Assembly (NCBI RefSeq): GCF_001262015.1
Contig: NZ_CP012075.1
Span: 1,178,001 to 1,242,000, forward strand
From: Prevotella fusca JCM 17724
GTDB lineage: Bacteria > Bacteroidota > Bacteroidia > Bacteroidales > Bacteroidaceae
Direction: 5' to 3'
DNA: 64,000 bases
Under the pieces are notes generated by a model. It made no database searches, had not been told where the DNA came from, and was given only the letters and a program-made list of their open reading frames with translations. A program made the translations under genes and the position numbers. This document shows, piece by piece, positions 8,646-16,742 of this stretch (position 1 is its first letter; the number at the start of each line of letters is the position of its first letter).

Positions 8646-8669
8646 GTTTTATAGCCCCGCCCGTCAATG

Positions 8670-8987
8670 TTACTCTTCCGGCATACGGTCATAATCGAGT
8701 GCCCCGGAATAACTGTCACATAGTCTTTGGGCATATTCGTCATGCTCTTCGTCAAAGTTCTTCACGGCTATTGTCCCGAGGGAGTACCTGCCAAAGAGCT
8801 CTGACTTTGATATGACGACATGATTCTCCACCACCTTCGTCCTCAAGTCAAGCAACTGATTGTATATGGACCGGTACATCACTATCTGCGGCGACATTTC
8901 CATCAACTCCTTAGTCTCTTCAATCGCCCGGTTTATGACACTTCGGTAATAGCTTCTTGTGGCGTTTCTGCTTAATCTTTTGTACAT
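8670..8987 (-). CDS. Hypothetical protein in immunity array
   Basis: From the ATG at 8987 the product has 105 aa. A longer start at 9023 would overlap the upstream gene by 35 nt; the chosen ATG lies just after that gene's stop. The sequence is helical (ATRSYYRSVINRAIEETKELM) with a beta-rich second half. I see no known motif. Size, spacing and context suggest immunity. Confidence 0.5.
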   Translation of the reverse strand: MYKRLSRNATRSYYRSVINRAIEETKELMEMSPQIVMYRSIYNQLLDLRTKVVENHVVISKSELFGRYSLGTIAVKNFDEEHDEYAQRLCDSYSGALDYDRMPEE

Positions 8988-8988
8988 C

Positions 8989-9450
8989 TTACTTAAATTC
9001 AGTTCCTTTGTAAACAGCATCAAAATAGCCTTTTACGGCAACACTTATCCCTTCGCATCTTGCATCGGCATCATCAGTAAATCCCGGGGAATAAACATCT
9101 ATCCCCAAAAGGGTTGAACCAAAGCCGACATAATCCTCAACAAAGAGGTTTGGATCGTAGGCAGACAGGTATTCATATATCTCCCGTGAGCGCATGCTGA
9201 ACAGGTCCTTGCCGTCAAGCAGAAGCGTTACCGTTGGCAGTGGGACGAAGGTCATATAGAACAACCTGCTGTCTTCCCGGTTGTAATACGCAAGGAAGTC
9301 GGCATAATCATCTACTATGAACTTATTGCTTCCACTGCTCTCTTCAAAAGTTTTCGTGGCTTTTATGCCTGACATGGAAGAGAGCCTGCTTCGGGACTCT
9401 CCAAAAGAAAACTGACTGACTCCTGTTAAAGGGTGGATTGTATATTCCAT
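8989..9450 (-). CDS. Hypothetical protein in immunity array
   Basis: From the ATG at 9450 the product has 153 aa and begins MEYTIHPLTGVSQF. The open frame extends upstream to 9546, but that part (basic, MAHGCIMDARRTRAAR) looks like untranslated sequence. The protein is mixed alpha/beta with a central YADFLAYYNREDSRLFYMTF segment, which recalls the sensor strands of immunity folds, but I cannot name a family. It is the first gene of the 4.8-9.5 kb run; the upstream 800 bp hold no gene on this strand. Confidence 0.5.
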   Translation of the reverse strand: MEYTIHPLTGVSQFSFGESRSRLSSMSGIKATKTFEESSGSNKFIVDDYADFLAYYNREDSRLFYMTFVPLPTVTLLLDGKDLFSMRSREIYEYLSAYDPNLFVEDYVGFGSTLLGIDVYSPGFTDDADARCEGISVAVKGYFDAVYKGTEFK

Positions 9451-9841
9451 ATCTGTAAACTGTATTTTACCACTTGGTTCACACCACTTTTTAAATTGTC
9501 TTGCAGCACGTGTCCTCCTCGCATCCATGATGCAGCCGTGCGCCATCCGTCACGACGTGAAGGATTCCCGTTGTTCTCCGCCACGGGATTACAGTCCGTC
9601 GGCAAAGATAGGAAAAATAATCTTATTCGCAATGCCGTTGATGGGATTATCTTCAGGCATGTTCTGAAGTTCCGCGCTAACGTTCAGTTGTTGTTTCTTG
9701 TATTGCCCTTCGCTGTCTTTTTGCTTTTATCGGGCATCTTCCGCTTACGCTTTCAGTCGCATAGTCCGCTATGCTCCCTCAAGAAGTAAGCAGAACCTGC
9801 TCAGCTAAAAGTTAAAAAATGCAGTAAGGGTAATTTTCAGA

Positions 9842-9970
9842 ACCTGCCTTCACCTTATATCAGCTGACAGGAGCACCGCCATCGGGAGGTTCATCGAGGA
9901 TGAGGCGCAAGCCCTGGCAGGGAATAAAACCGTGTCACAGGAAGACAACGGTACGTCTCCTGTAAAATAA
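9842..9970 (+). pseudogene. Possible 3' remnant of an unknown gene
   Basis: An open frame with protein-like composition (DRSTAIGRFIEDEAQALAG, then SQEDNGTSPVK and a TAA at 9968-9970) has no start codon or upstream continuation. It could be the tail of a lost gene left by recombination. Evidence is compositional only. The rest of 9550-9990 shows nothing recognisable. Confidence 0.25.
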
Positions 9971-9994
9971 ATTCACAATGCAGAATCCTCATGA

Positions 9995-10082
9995 TGCTCC
10001 CTTGCACTTGAATTAAGCCTTACTTGCCCTTCAATAGGGCGTTAATTGAAGTGCAACTAACGCCCTATTGGAGTCCAATTAA
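9995..10082 (-). repeat. Four-unit 22-bp repeat array (copy E)
   Basis: Units are 9995-10016, 10017-10038, 10039-10060 and 10061-10082, read on the minus strand. The flank GTGCAAGAAAAGGTGC is identical in kind to the arrays inside the MITE-like elements, but the terminal repeats of that element are not found here. Unit sequences have diverged while the 22-bp register is kept exactly. It ends 169 bp from the stop of the PoNi-like gene. Confidence 0.7.
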
Positions 10083-10251
10083 GCACCTTTTCTTGCACGG
10101 TTTTATAAGTCCTTGTTGCTCTGTGTGTTGCAAAGGCGGTCGAAAATCCCTTTTCCCTTGTTTCTTTACCCGCATAGGCTTGATTTTATGTAAAGATATT
10201 TCAGGGGTATCGAGCAATAGAATCCTGCTTTGGTTCAAGCCGGTTCCGTTG

Positions 10252-11136
10252 CTACAGTTCAAGCCGTGTGTTTGGACATTCGGATTGCAACTTCATCTTT
10301 GCCTGCTCGACAAGCCCGATTACAGGTACCACAACCTGTTGTGTATGCCAGTTGTTAATGGGCATCTTCATGAGGTCATTGTCGGCAATGTATTCCGTCA
10401 GTCCCATTCTTTCACGGATATTCAGCCATAAGAGAATCTCAACAGGATAGATGAAATAATCCGATGAGGGGAAGTCTGGCGTATGGTCCTTGTGTTCATT
10501 CTCATCAGATTCTGCGATGTGGAAATCAACCAGTTCGTTTACCAGTCTGGATAGAAGTTCCTGATTGTCAGTATCCCAATGCTCCAGTTCCTGCGCATAC
10601 ACCCCCATGTCTTCGGGATAATTCAGACGGCTGTAGTCCAACTTTATCCCTTGCCATCTGCAGAATACCTCAAGCATGAACCAAGGATGCTTATAGGAGG
10701 GATGCCAGCCTTTATATTGTTTGCCATAAAGCATATTGAGTAAAAGTTTGCCATAGCGCACGGCTAATGACTCCCATCCCAAGAGTAAAGCCTGCGCAAG
10801 ATGCTTGACAGCATCATGGAAGGCTGCAGACTCCGCATATTGTGCTATATCCTTGCCCAGAAAGAAATCCCAGGCAACGGATTCTACCGCATAATATGTC
10901 GACAAAGCCAGCAGACTGTTGTCTACTTTCTCCTCATTCAGGAAAGAATGGATAAACTTCCAATGCTGCCAGTTAGAGATTCTTTCGAGTTTGAGTCCGA
11001 TAATGCCCCGGCTCTTTTTCCCATGAATATAGCTGTATATATCTTCGTTTGAAGTGGAATGGAAATGCTGCAGCTTGTCTAACTGATATTCCTTTTTCGC
11101 AAGTACATACTGTGCGGATTTTCTGATATTCTCCAT
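10252..11136 (-). CDS. PoNi-like immunity protein (DUF1910/DUF1911)
   Basis: This 294-aa helical protein resembles the DUF1910-DUF1911 pair that protects against PoNe-type DNase toxins delivered by T6SS and other systems. Features include a helical N-terminus with YVLAKKEYQLDKLQHF, the central YYAVESVAWDFFLGKD segment, an ALLLGWESLAVRYGKLLL helix, and the C-terminal region about residues 212-294. No PoNe toxin is seen in the window, so it is an orphan. Its C-terminal 80 residues are duplicated almost exactly at 50350-50595. Confidence 0.7.
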   Translation of the reverse strand: MENIRKSAQYVLAKKEYQLDKLQHFHSTSNEDIYSYIHGKKSRGIIGLKLERISNWQHWKFIHSFLNEEKVDNSLLALSTYYAVESVAWDFFLGKDIAQYAESAAFHDAVKHLAQALLLGWESLAVRYGKLLLNMLYGKQYKGWHPSYKHPWFMLEVFCRWQGIKLDYSRLNYPEDMGVYAQELEHWDTDNQELLSRLVNELVDFHIAESDENEHKDHTPDFPSSDYFIYPVEILLWLNIRERMGLTEYIADNDLMKMPINNWHTQQVVVPVIGLVEQAKMKLQSECPNTRLEL

Positions 11137-11294
11137 ATACTGTTTACCTGTTCCTTGTTGTTGGCTTATCCCGTAAGGATTCGTCTTAATGTGCTTTGCA
11201 TCTGAACTGTTTGTAATAGCTTCCTGTTGAACTTCTTATGCCTTTCCTGCCTGTTCGGGACAGGTCCTGTTGCATCTCCGTTCAGCTTCCCATA

Positions 11295-11768
11295 TCATTC
11301 CGTCTGCAATGATTCTTTTTTGATTCGTTCTCTTTCTTTATGCGTCTTCCATTTCCCGTCTTCATCCTTGAACTTGAAATTGTAACGTTCAAATTCACAA
11401 TCAGACAGTCTGAATCGGGTTCCGTCTGATATTAGGAAGTATTCCTCATCGACTATTCTCCCTGTCCTTACGTTCAGAAGTCGGGCTCCTTTTTCTATCT
11501 GCTGACTCCACCCGATGAGGTCTTTATTATAGGAAAAGCCATAGAAAAAGTTGTTCGTTGGTGTGATAATGATAAAATTACTGTTCAGTACAGCACCGGT
11601 TTGAGGCAGAAATGGACGATGAGCATCAATTATTTTGTCAAGAAGTCCACTCCTGTTCCGTTTTAAAATATCATTCTTTCCATCAGGGACTACTGCCCCT
11701 GATGGAACTTCCGCAAAAAGATACGCTCTTGATCCGGTATCCCTTATCCCTTCAAAGTTAATTCTCAT
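11295..11768 (-). CDS. Hypothetical protein, probable immunity
   Basis: This 157-aa soluble, beta-rich protein is not one I recognise. Notable segments are NSNFIIITPTNNFFYGFSY cut by turns, IVDEEYFLISDG, and a very basic C-terminus (KTHKERERIKKE). It has no signal peptide. It sits between the PoNi-like gene and an IS982 remnant on the same strand as the immunity genes; function is by context. A short hairpin (TTCTAATG/CATTAGAA) lies upstream at 11815-11835. Confidence 0.45.
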   Translation of the reverse strand: MRINFEGIRDTGSRAYLFAEVPSGAVVPDGKNDILKRNRSGLLDKIIDAHRPFLPQTGAVLNSNFIIITPTNNFFYGFSYNKDLIGWSQQIEKGARLLNVRTGRIVDEEYFLISDGTRFRLSDCEFERYNFKFKDEDGKWKTHKERERIKKESLQTE

Positions 11769-11859
11769 TTCACTGTTTTTTAACCCACAATCTCATTAGG
11801 CAAATTTAAATGATTTCTAATGTCCGCCATTAGAATATGATGTTAAAAATAGTTGTTAT

Positions 11860-12160
11860 TCAATAATTTACATCATTAATCACGGACAAGTTGTTCCTAA
11901 TAACCGATTTGGATTGAACTGTCTGCGTGAGATGAGGGTGGGAACTTGTCCTTATACTCTTGTAGCCTATACTCAAACAACCACTTCTCGCTGTCAATGC
12001 TTTCTGACTCTGCTGCCAACGACAATGCCACAACCTCCAAGTCCGAGAACTTTGGAATCGGACCACGCCGAGGGTTATTACGGTGTTCGTTGACGATATT
12101 TTCAGAAAATCGCTTGCATATCTCAATGATTTTGACGAATTTTGTGTAAAGGTTGTGCAT
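11860..12160 (-). pseudogene. IS982-family transposase remnant (N-terminal part)
   Basis: The frame starting at 12160 gives MHNLYTKFVKIIEICKRF, then RRGPIPKFSDLEVVALSL and EKWLFEYRLQEYKDKF, matching the N-terminus of IS982 transposases from Bacteroidota. A frameshift follows: the next family motif (LISRRQFN) appears in another frame near 11930. The sequence then leaves the family around 11880, so about 200 C-terminal residues are missing. It marks the left edge of the DinD operon insertion. Confidence 0.75.
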
Positions 12161-12297
12161 ATGTTGGTTTGAACTTAATTATTTGTACAATACTAAGTTG
12201 CTAAAAATCAACGATATATGCAACTTCTCAGGCATGTTTGGCAACTTAATTTAATTCCGCCAACGGTTAGACTAACATTAAATTATAAGGTTGAAAA

Positions 12298-12915
12298 ATG
12301 GATTGGATAAAAATAAATAATATACGTCGGAAGGAAAGAGGAAATATACTCATTGTAATAGCTATTCTATCATTATTAGGAATAGGAATAGAGATTTTCT
12401 TAACAGAAAAAGTAGGAATAGGACAAGTAGGGGCAACTTTAATAATAGGAATAGTTGCAGCTTTTGCTAGTACAAAGAATAACTCCACAACTATAAAACA
12501 GTCAAGTAAAAATACTTTTATCAATACCATAACAATTGCTCGAAAGGAATATATGGCAGAACTTCGTAAAGCTGTTGAAGAGTTTTGTGTAACTGCTGAA
12601 AGAAACGACAATGAAAAACTGAAAGAATTGTCGTATAAATTAAAATTGTTGATGAATCCTGCTGATAAGGATAATGAGCATTGGGATAGGAAAGCTATTG
12701 AAATGATTGATAAAATAGTTCAAGCAGAGAATAAAACAGAAGATATTGATAGGTTCATAACACTAATGCAATCATGGCTTGCTCTTGAATGGTATGGAAT
12801 GAGAGAAGAAGCTAAAAAAGGAATAATGAGCAAAGAAGATAAAAAAACTTTGCTGGATACTGAATATAGTAAATATACAGAATGGATGGAGGAAAAAGAC
12901 AATGGACAAGAATAG
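12298..12915 (+). CDS. Two-transmembrane protein upstream of dinD
   Basis: This 205-aa protein has two hydrophobic segments (about residues 17-35, ILIVIAILSLLGIGIEIFL, and 42-58, GATLIIGIVAAFA) and a charged, helical cytosolic domain of about 145 aa. I do not recognise the family. Its end overlaps the start of dinD by 14 nt, so the two are translationally linked. A membrane-anchored partner of a DNA-damage or anti-phage module is possible. The gene is AT-rich compared with the T6SS genes. Confidence 0.6.
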   Translation: MDWIKINNIRRKERGNILIVIAILSLLGIGIEIFLTEKVGIGQVGATLIIGIVAAFASTKNNSTTIKQSSKNTFINTITIARKEYMAELRKAVEEFCVTAERNDNEKLKELSYKLKLLMNPADKDNEHWDRKAIEMIDKIVQAENKTEDIDRFITLMQSWLALEWYGMREEAKKGIMSKEDKKTLLDTEYSKYTEWMEEKDNGQE

Positions 12916-13780
12916 CATATTACAATATAAATCATCGTTCGATAGTATTGTCAGATACATTGAGAGTGACGATAGCGAAGAACAGGTAGAAGTTTGGTTT
13001 GCACGCGAACTGCAAACAATATTAGGCTATGCACGTTGGGAGAACTTTCTTGTTGCCATACGACGGGCAGTAGATTCGTGTAAAGCACAAGGAATCAATG
13101 TTGATGATCATTTTCGTGAGGTCACGAAAATGATAGAAATAGGCAAAGGCGGAAAACGAGAAGTATCCGACTTTATGCTTACTCGCTATGCCTGCTACCT
13201 TATCGCTCAAAACGGTGATCCAAAGAAAGAAGAAATTGCATTCGCCCAAAGCTACTTTGCTGTACAAACACGAAAAGCAGAGTTAATAGAAGAGCGACTG
13301 AACCTGTTGTCTCGTTTAGAAACCCGTGATAAATTGAGAATGGCAGAAAAACAATTGTCGCAGAACATATATCAGCGAGGAGTTGATGACAAAGGCTTCG
13401 GGCGCATACGTTCTAAAGGCGATACGGCACTTTTCGGAGGACACACCACAGAAGATATGAAGAACCGATTGGGGGTGAAATCCAACAGACCGCTGGCTGA
13501 CTTTCTGCCCACCCTTACCATAGCTGCCAAGAACCTTGCTACGGAAATGACTAACTACAACGTAGAAAACAAAGATTTGCACGGAGAACTACCTATTACG
13601 TACGAACACATACAGAACAACCAAAGCGTGCGTGATATGTTGGGACAGCGTGGCATCAAACCTGAAGAGCTTCCACCCGCAGAAGATATTAAGAAACTGG
13701 AACGCAAGGTTGCACGAGATGAGAAAAAGATAGAACAAGCCTCACAAAAACTACCGAAGAATAAGAATGGAGATTCATAA
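12902..13780 (+). CDS. dinD: DNA-damage-inducible protein D (DinD)
   Basis: This 292-aa protein matches DinD, whose E. coli homologue modulates RecA. An N-terminal BRO-N-like region (about 10-120) contains WFARELQTILGYARWENF and DFMLTRYACYLIAQN. This is followed by AFAQSYFAVQTRK, the LSRLETRDKL linker helix, the KGDTALFGGHTTEDMK segment and RPLADFLPT. All the conserved blocks are present, so it looks intact. It overlaps both neighbours, forming a three-gene unit. In the family, damage-inducible expression is LexA-linked; I could not identify a LexA box here. Confidence 0.85.
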   Translation: MDKNSILQYKSSFDSIVRYIESDDSEEQVEVWFARELQTILGYARWENFLVAIRRAVDSCKAQGINVDDHFREVTKMIEIGKGGKREVSDFMLTRYACYLIAQNGDPKKEEIAFAQSYFAVQTRKAELIEERLNLLSRLETRDKLRMAEKQLSQNIYQRGVDDKGFGRIRSKGDTALFGGHTTEDMKNRLGVKSNRPLADFLPTLTIAAKNLATEMTNYNVENKDLHGELPITYEHIQNNQSVRDMLGQRGIKPEELPPAEDIKKLERKVARDEKKIEQASQKLPKNKNGDS

Positions 13781-14381
13781 TATATTAAACAAGATACTGC
13801 AAATAGAGCATGGTTTTCAGCACATCATTGATGGAGCTGATGAAATCCTTTCTACATACCCTAAGGAACAATGTTTTGAACTTGCTTTCGAACTATTCAA
13901 GAACAAAGCCTATCAAGTCCGAATGTTGGCAACAACGATATTGGGCAGATTGGCAATAACGAATAATGATATACTTCGTTTTCTGAAAGAACAAGTAAGC
14001 ATCGATGAAAATTGGCGTGTGCAGGAAATGCTTGCAAAGGCATTTGATGAGGTGTGCAAACACAGAGGATATGAAACGTCCTTGCCGGTCATCGAAGAGT
14101 GGATAGATGACGATAATCCGAATGTAGTCCGTGCCGTAATGGAAGGATTAAGGATTTGGACAAGTCGCCCATTCTTCAAAGATAATCCTGCAATTGCCAT
14201 TGCATTAATCAGTAAGCACAAAGCACATGAGAGCGAGTATCTTCGGAAATCCGTGGGAAACGCTTTGAAGGATATAAGCAAGAAACATTGTGAATTGATA
14301 CGAGCTGAAGTACGGCAATGGGATTTATCCAATCCGCGAGTTATGTTTACTTATAAACTTGCAACTAAGTTGTTGAAATAA
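13767..14381 (+). CDS. HEAT-like DNA alkylation repair family protein
   Basis: This 204-aa protein consists of HEAT-like repeats resembling AlkD-type DNA glycosylases and their relatives: LFKNKAYQVRMLATTILGRL, then EWIDDDNPNVVRAVMEGLRIW, then the RKSVGNALKDISK helix. The gene overlaps dinD by 14 nt. Pairing with DinD makes a DNA-repair or damage-sensing role likely. Whether it retains glycosylase activity is not clear from motif inspection. Confidence 0.7.
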   Translation: MEIHNILNKILQIEHGFQHIIDGADEILSTYPKEQCFELAFELFKNKAYQVRMLATTILGRLAITNNDILRFLKEQVSIDENWRVQEMLAKAFDEVCKHRGYETSLPVIEEWIDDDNPNVVRAVMEGLRIWTSRPFFKDNPAIAIALISKHKAHESEYLRKSVGNALKDISKKHCELIRAEVRQWDLSNPRVMFTYKLATKLLK

Positions 14382-14389
14382 AGATTGCA

Positions 14390-14470
14390 ATGAATAAAGC
14401 TATTCACAAAAAGCGTGCAGAAAAGAGAAATGCAGAAATAGCAAATGCATATACAACACATGGAGAGTTA
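14390..14470 (+). pseudogene. Truncated 5' end of a fourth gene of the dinD operon
   Basis: An ATG 8 nt after the previous stop begins MNKAIHKKRAEKRNAEI, a plausible N-terminus. The frame then runs into the reverse complement of the convergent immunity gene that ends at 14468 and loses protein character. The simplest reading is that the downstream part was lost when the operon was joined to the immunity array here. Confidence 0.4.
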
Positions 14471-14833
14471 TCGGAAAACCTTAATCAGTTGACCGATGTC
14501 AGTATCTTTGTTGAAATAGATATGGTTTATAAAGTCTTCATCGTAAAGCATTATTTCTGCACCGTCGGGCATGAATGTCCTTGTCCAAAGCGCAAAAGAA
14601 CAGCCTAAATCCGCAGAATCAGTCTCTATGCACACACAATTCAGCGAATCATCGAGCATACCATTGAGGAAGTGATGGTCCGTCTTTATGGTCCATTCAT
14701 AGCAGTATTTTCTTTTGGTATTCGTGATTTCTTCGAGTCGGGTTATATGGTATTTTGCTTGCAATTCTGCAATGAAATCTTGTTTGTTTATCTTCCATTC
14801 TGCCCTTTCCTGAGGCGATACCAATGCTTTCAT
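14468..14833 (-). CDS. Hypothetical protein, probable immunity
   Basis: This 121-aa acidic protein of unknown family has a helical N-terminus (QERAEWKINKQDFIAELQ) and a beta-rich centre with Cys residues (NCVCIETDSADLGCSF). It has no signal peptide. Position and orientation continue the immunity array beyond the dinD operon; assignment is contextual. Confidence 0.45.
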   Translation of the reverse strand: MKALVSPQERAEWKINKQDFIAELQAKYHITRLEEITNTKRKYCYEWTIKTDHHFLNGMLDDSLNCVCIETDSADLGCSFALWTRTFMPDGAEIMLYDEDFINHIYFNKDTDIGQLIKVFR

Positions 14834-14962
14834 ATACCTAAGAATGTTCTTGATAGTTATCTTTCAATGGCAATGCTGCCATTAATGCCGTAATTGTCAG
14901 GTTACTTTCAGATTCCTTCAGCACTTGTGGTTGTTTCCAGTCATTCTGATGCTGCTGTAAGG

Positions 14963-15394
14963 TTAAGCGTGTAAGGCAATTAAATGCTGTACTTGTTCCT
15001 TCAGATAATCAGGAACATCCATGCGGAGAATGGCTTTCAGCATTTCCAGATAGCGTTCCTGCTCTTTGGGATCGGAAGTCCCGTTCAGGATCCTGTTCAG
15101 CATCCATATCGTATAAAATGTCGGCTTCCTGTTAAGTGACTTGGGCAATTCCTCCTCAAGTCCTTTCCTGTAATATGTTTCTAAAGTGTGCACTATCAGT
15201 CCGGGCATGCCGAAATCATATTCAGGATTCCTTTCAAGAATCCTGAATAGCGGCTCCATAAGTATGGACGTGTGCCGGTCTTCCTTGTTCAGTGCAAGTA
15301 TTTCTTCACACAATGACTCTAATCGGATGATATTGGAATCATCGATGGTATTGATTGATTCTATCTCTTTCTTGATTTCTGCAATTCTATCCAT
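14963..15394 (-). CDS. Helical hypothetical protein, possibly Imm30-like immunity
   Basis: This 143-aa, mostly helical protein has a DFGMPGLIVHTLETYY segment near the middle and RKPTFYTIWMLNRILN after it. This pattern recalls immunity proteins of the Imm30 kind, but I cannot verify it. It has no signal peptide. It is the gene of the array nearest to the T6SS operon, which starts about 0.7 kb away on the other strand. Confidence 0.5.
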   Translation of the reverse strand: MDRIAEIKKEIESINTIDDSNIIRLESLCEEILALNKEDRHTSILMEPLFRILERNPEYDFGMPGLIVHTLETYYRKGLEEELPKSLNRKPTFYTIWMLNRILNGTSDPKEQERYLEMLKAILRMDVPDYLKEQVQHLIALHA

Positions 15395-15744
15395 ATATGT
15401 TTGTTTTCGTGTTCCTAAACCTTGTGCCTGCCTTTATTGTTTTCTTTTTTAAGGCATCCGATGTTCTTTGCGGGGGGCTTCTCTGCCCTTCTGAAGTGGG
15501 GGGAAGCCCTGGGACATCAGATAATCGTGCCACATTCTAATCCTCCCACACCACAGGTGCACCCGTTGCAGCCTTCAAAGATATAAACTTTTCCTGGTTT
15601 GTGGTAGAAGTTTACATCTTTTATCTCTAACTCCCATTCAGAGGCGTTCAGACGATAGCCTGTTTCAAAGACAGAATGAACAGACTTAGACAGAAAGACT
15701 CTAAGAACTGAATTAAACAGAATGAACAATGCAAATGGCAAGAC

Positions 15745-15806
15745 TAACAACCTGTCAGCTCGTTCACTCGTCAACCTTGTCAACTCGCAACCTTGTCAAC
15801 CCGTCA
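15745..15806. repeat. GTTGAC-type spacer (reverse orientation)
   Basis: Repeated CTCGTCAACCTTGTCAACTC-like units match the spacer motif at 2262-2390 on the other strand. The rest of 15395-16035 is AT-rich and shows no convincing gene; a GGGCTTC/GAAGCCC hairpin near 15475-15510 may end transcription of the immunity array side or be incidental. Confidence 0.5.
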
Positions 15807-16035
15807 ACTTCAGAAGAAGATGTTATCAAATGCAAAAGGCGTTTGCGCCCTGTTGAGAAAATACTAAGGCAGGGCAGGGAAAGGCGGTGAGGGCATCAGG
15901 AGGAGATGGGTTGAATATCAATAACTTGTAAAGGTGAGGAAATGTTATGCCGCAGACAGTCAGAAAAGGGTTGGAGGATAGTGATAGGTGAGTTTTGGTT
16001 AAAAACATTATCAAAACATTAAAAACGGGAAAAGA

Positions 16036-16067
16036 TTGGCTTTTTCGTTAAAAATAATATAAATTTG
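16036..16067 (+). promoter_or_regulatory. Promoter of the T6SS structural operon
   Basis: A TAAATTTG -7 box (16060-16067) lies exactly 20 nt after TTGG (16036-16039). The expected start near 16075 leaves about 14 nt of leader before the ATG at 16089. It excludes the ATG at 16065, which lies within the -7 box. Confidence 0.65.
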
Positions 16068-16088
16068 CACATTAGTTTATTTAGAAAA

Positions 16089-16511
16089 ATGAATTACTTG
16101 AAGTTGCCATTAAACCTTTCAGGAGCCCTGAACGGACAGCTGAAACGGTGTTCCTATGAGGAGTCTATAGCCCAGCATATCATGATGCTGGTAGTCTCTC
16201 GCTATGGTGAAGTCGAGGGAAAGGAAGACTATGGCTCTGTCATCTGGGACTTGGAATTTAATCAGGTCCTGCGCAATTCCGACTGGGAAGAGACTGTCAG
16301 ACAGTCACTTGAAGCCACGATAAGGAAATACGAGTCGCGCCTGAAAGATGTTCACGTCAGAGTGGAACTTGCAGAGGTTGAGGAAGACGTAAGGAATAAG
16401 TATCCTAATGCCCGGCAGCGTGTACGTGTGTGGGTAAATGGAATCATGGTCAGGAATGACCAGGAGTTCAAGTTCAGCACGCATCTTTATATCAGTCCGA
16501 TATCCCAGTAG
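16089..16511 (+). CDS. tssE: T6SS baseplate protein TssE (gp25-like)
   Basis: This 140-aa GPW/gp25-family protein is a baseplate wedge component that connects the sheath to the baseplate in the cytosol. Conserved features are the early SYEESIAQHIMMLV helix, the RYGEVEGKEDYGSVIWDLEF segment split around Gly-Ser (equivalent to the gp25 region where the chain opens before the core strands), and the ESRLKDVHVRVEL strand. The start at 16089 is chosen because of the promoter. It is the first gene of the T6SS operon; a 231-bp gap separates it from tssF. Confidence 0.8.
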   Translation: MNYLKLPLNLSGALNGQLKRCSYEESIAQHIMMLVVSRYGEVEGKEDYGSVIWDLEFNQVLRNSDWEETVRQSLEATIRKYESRLKDVHVRVELAEVEEDVRNKYPNARQRVRVWVNGIMVRNDQEFKFSTHLYISPISQ

Positions 16512-16742
16512 GGTAGAACAGGCTGACGGATAGAAAGTTGTGAGATGATGAAGCGAGATACACCAGTTTTATTCTTTGTCATTCCTAATACTATTGTATT
16601 CAAGCAGGGCTTGTCCAAGGGTATTCAAGCGAGAAGGATGAAACCCTTTCAGAAGGGGAGCATTCTTTTTGTTGAAGAGTAATTTGTCACAATTCAAAAC
16701 AGCCAATACAAAGAAAATACATCTTATAGTAGAAGATAAAAT

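Noticed and set aside
9433..9789. 118-aa plus-strand frame
   Set aside because: It overlaps the start of the immunity gene at 8989-9450 and non-coding sequence; composition is not protein-like.
12267..12611. 114-aa minus-strand hydrophobic frame
   Set aside because: It is antisense to the two-transmembrane gene at 12298, which is coupled to dinD.
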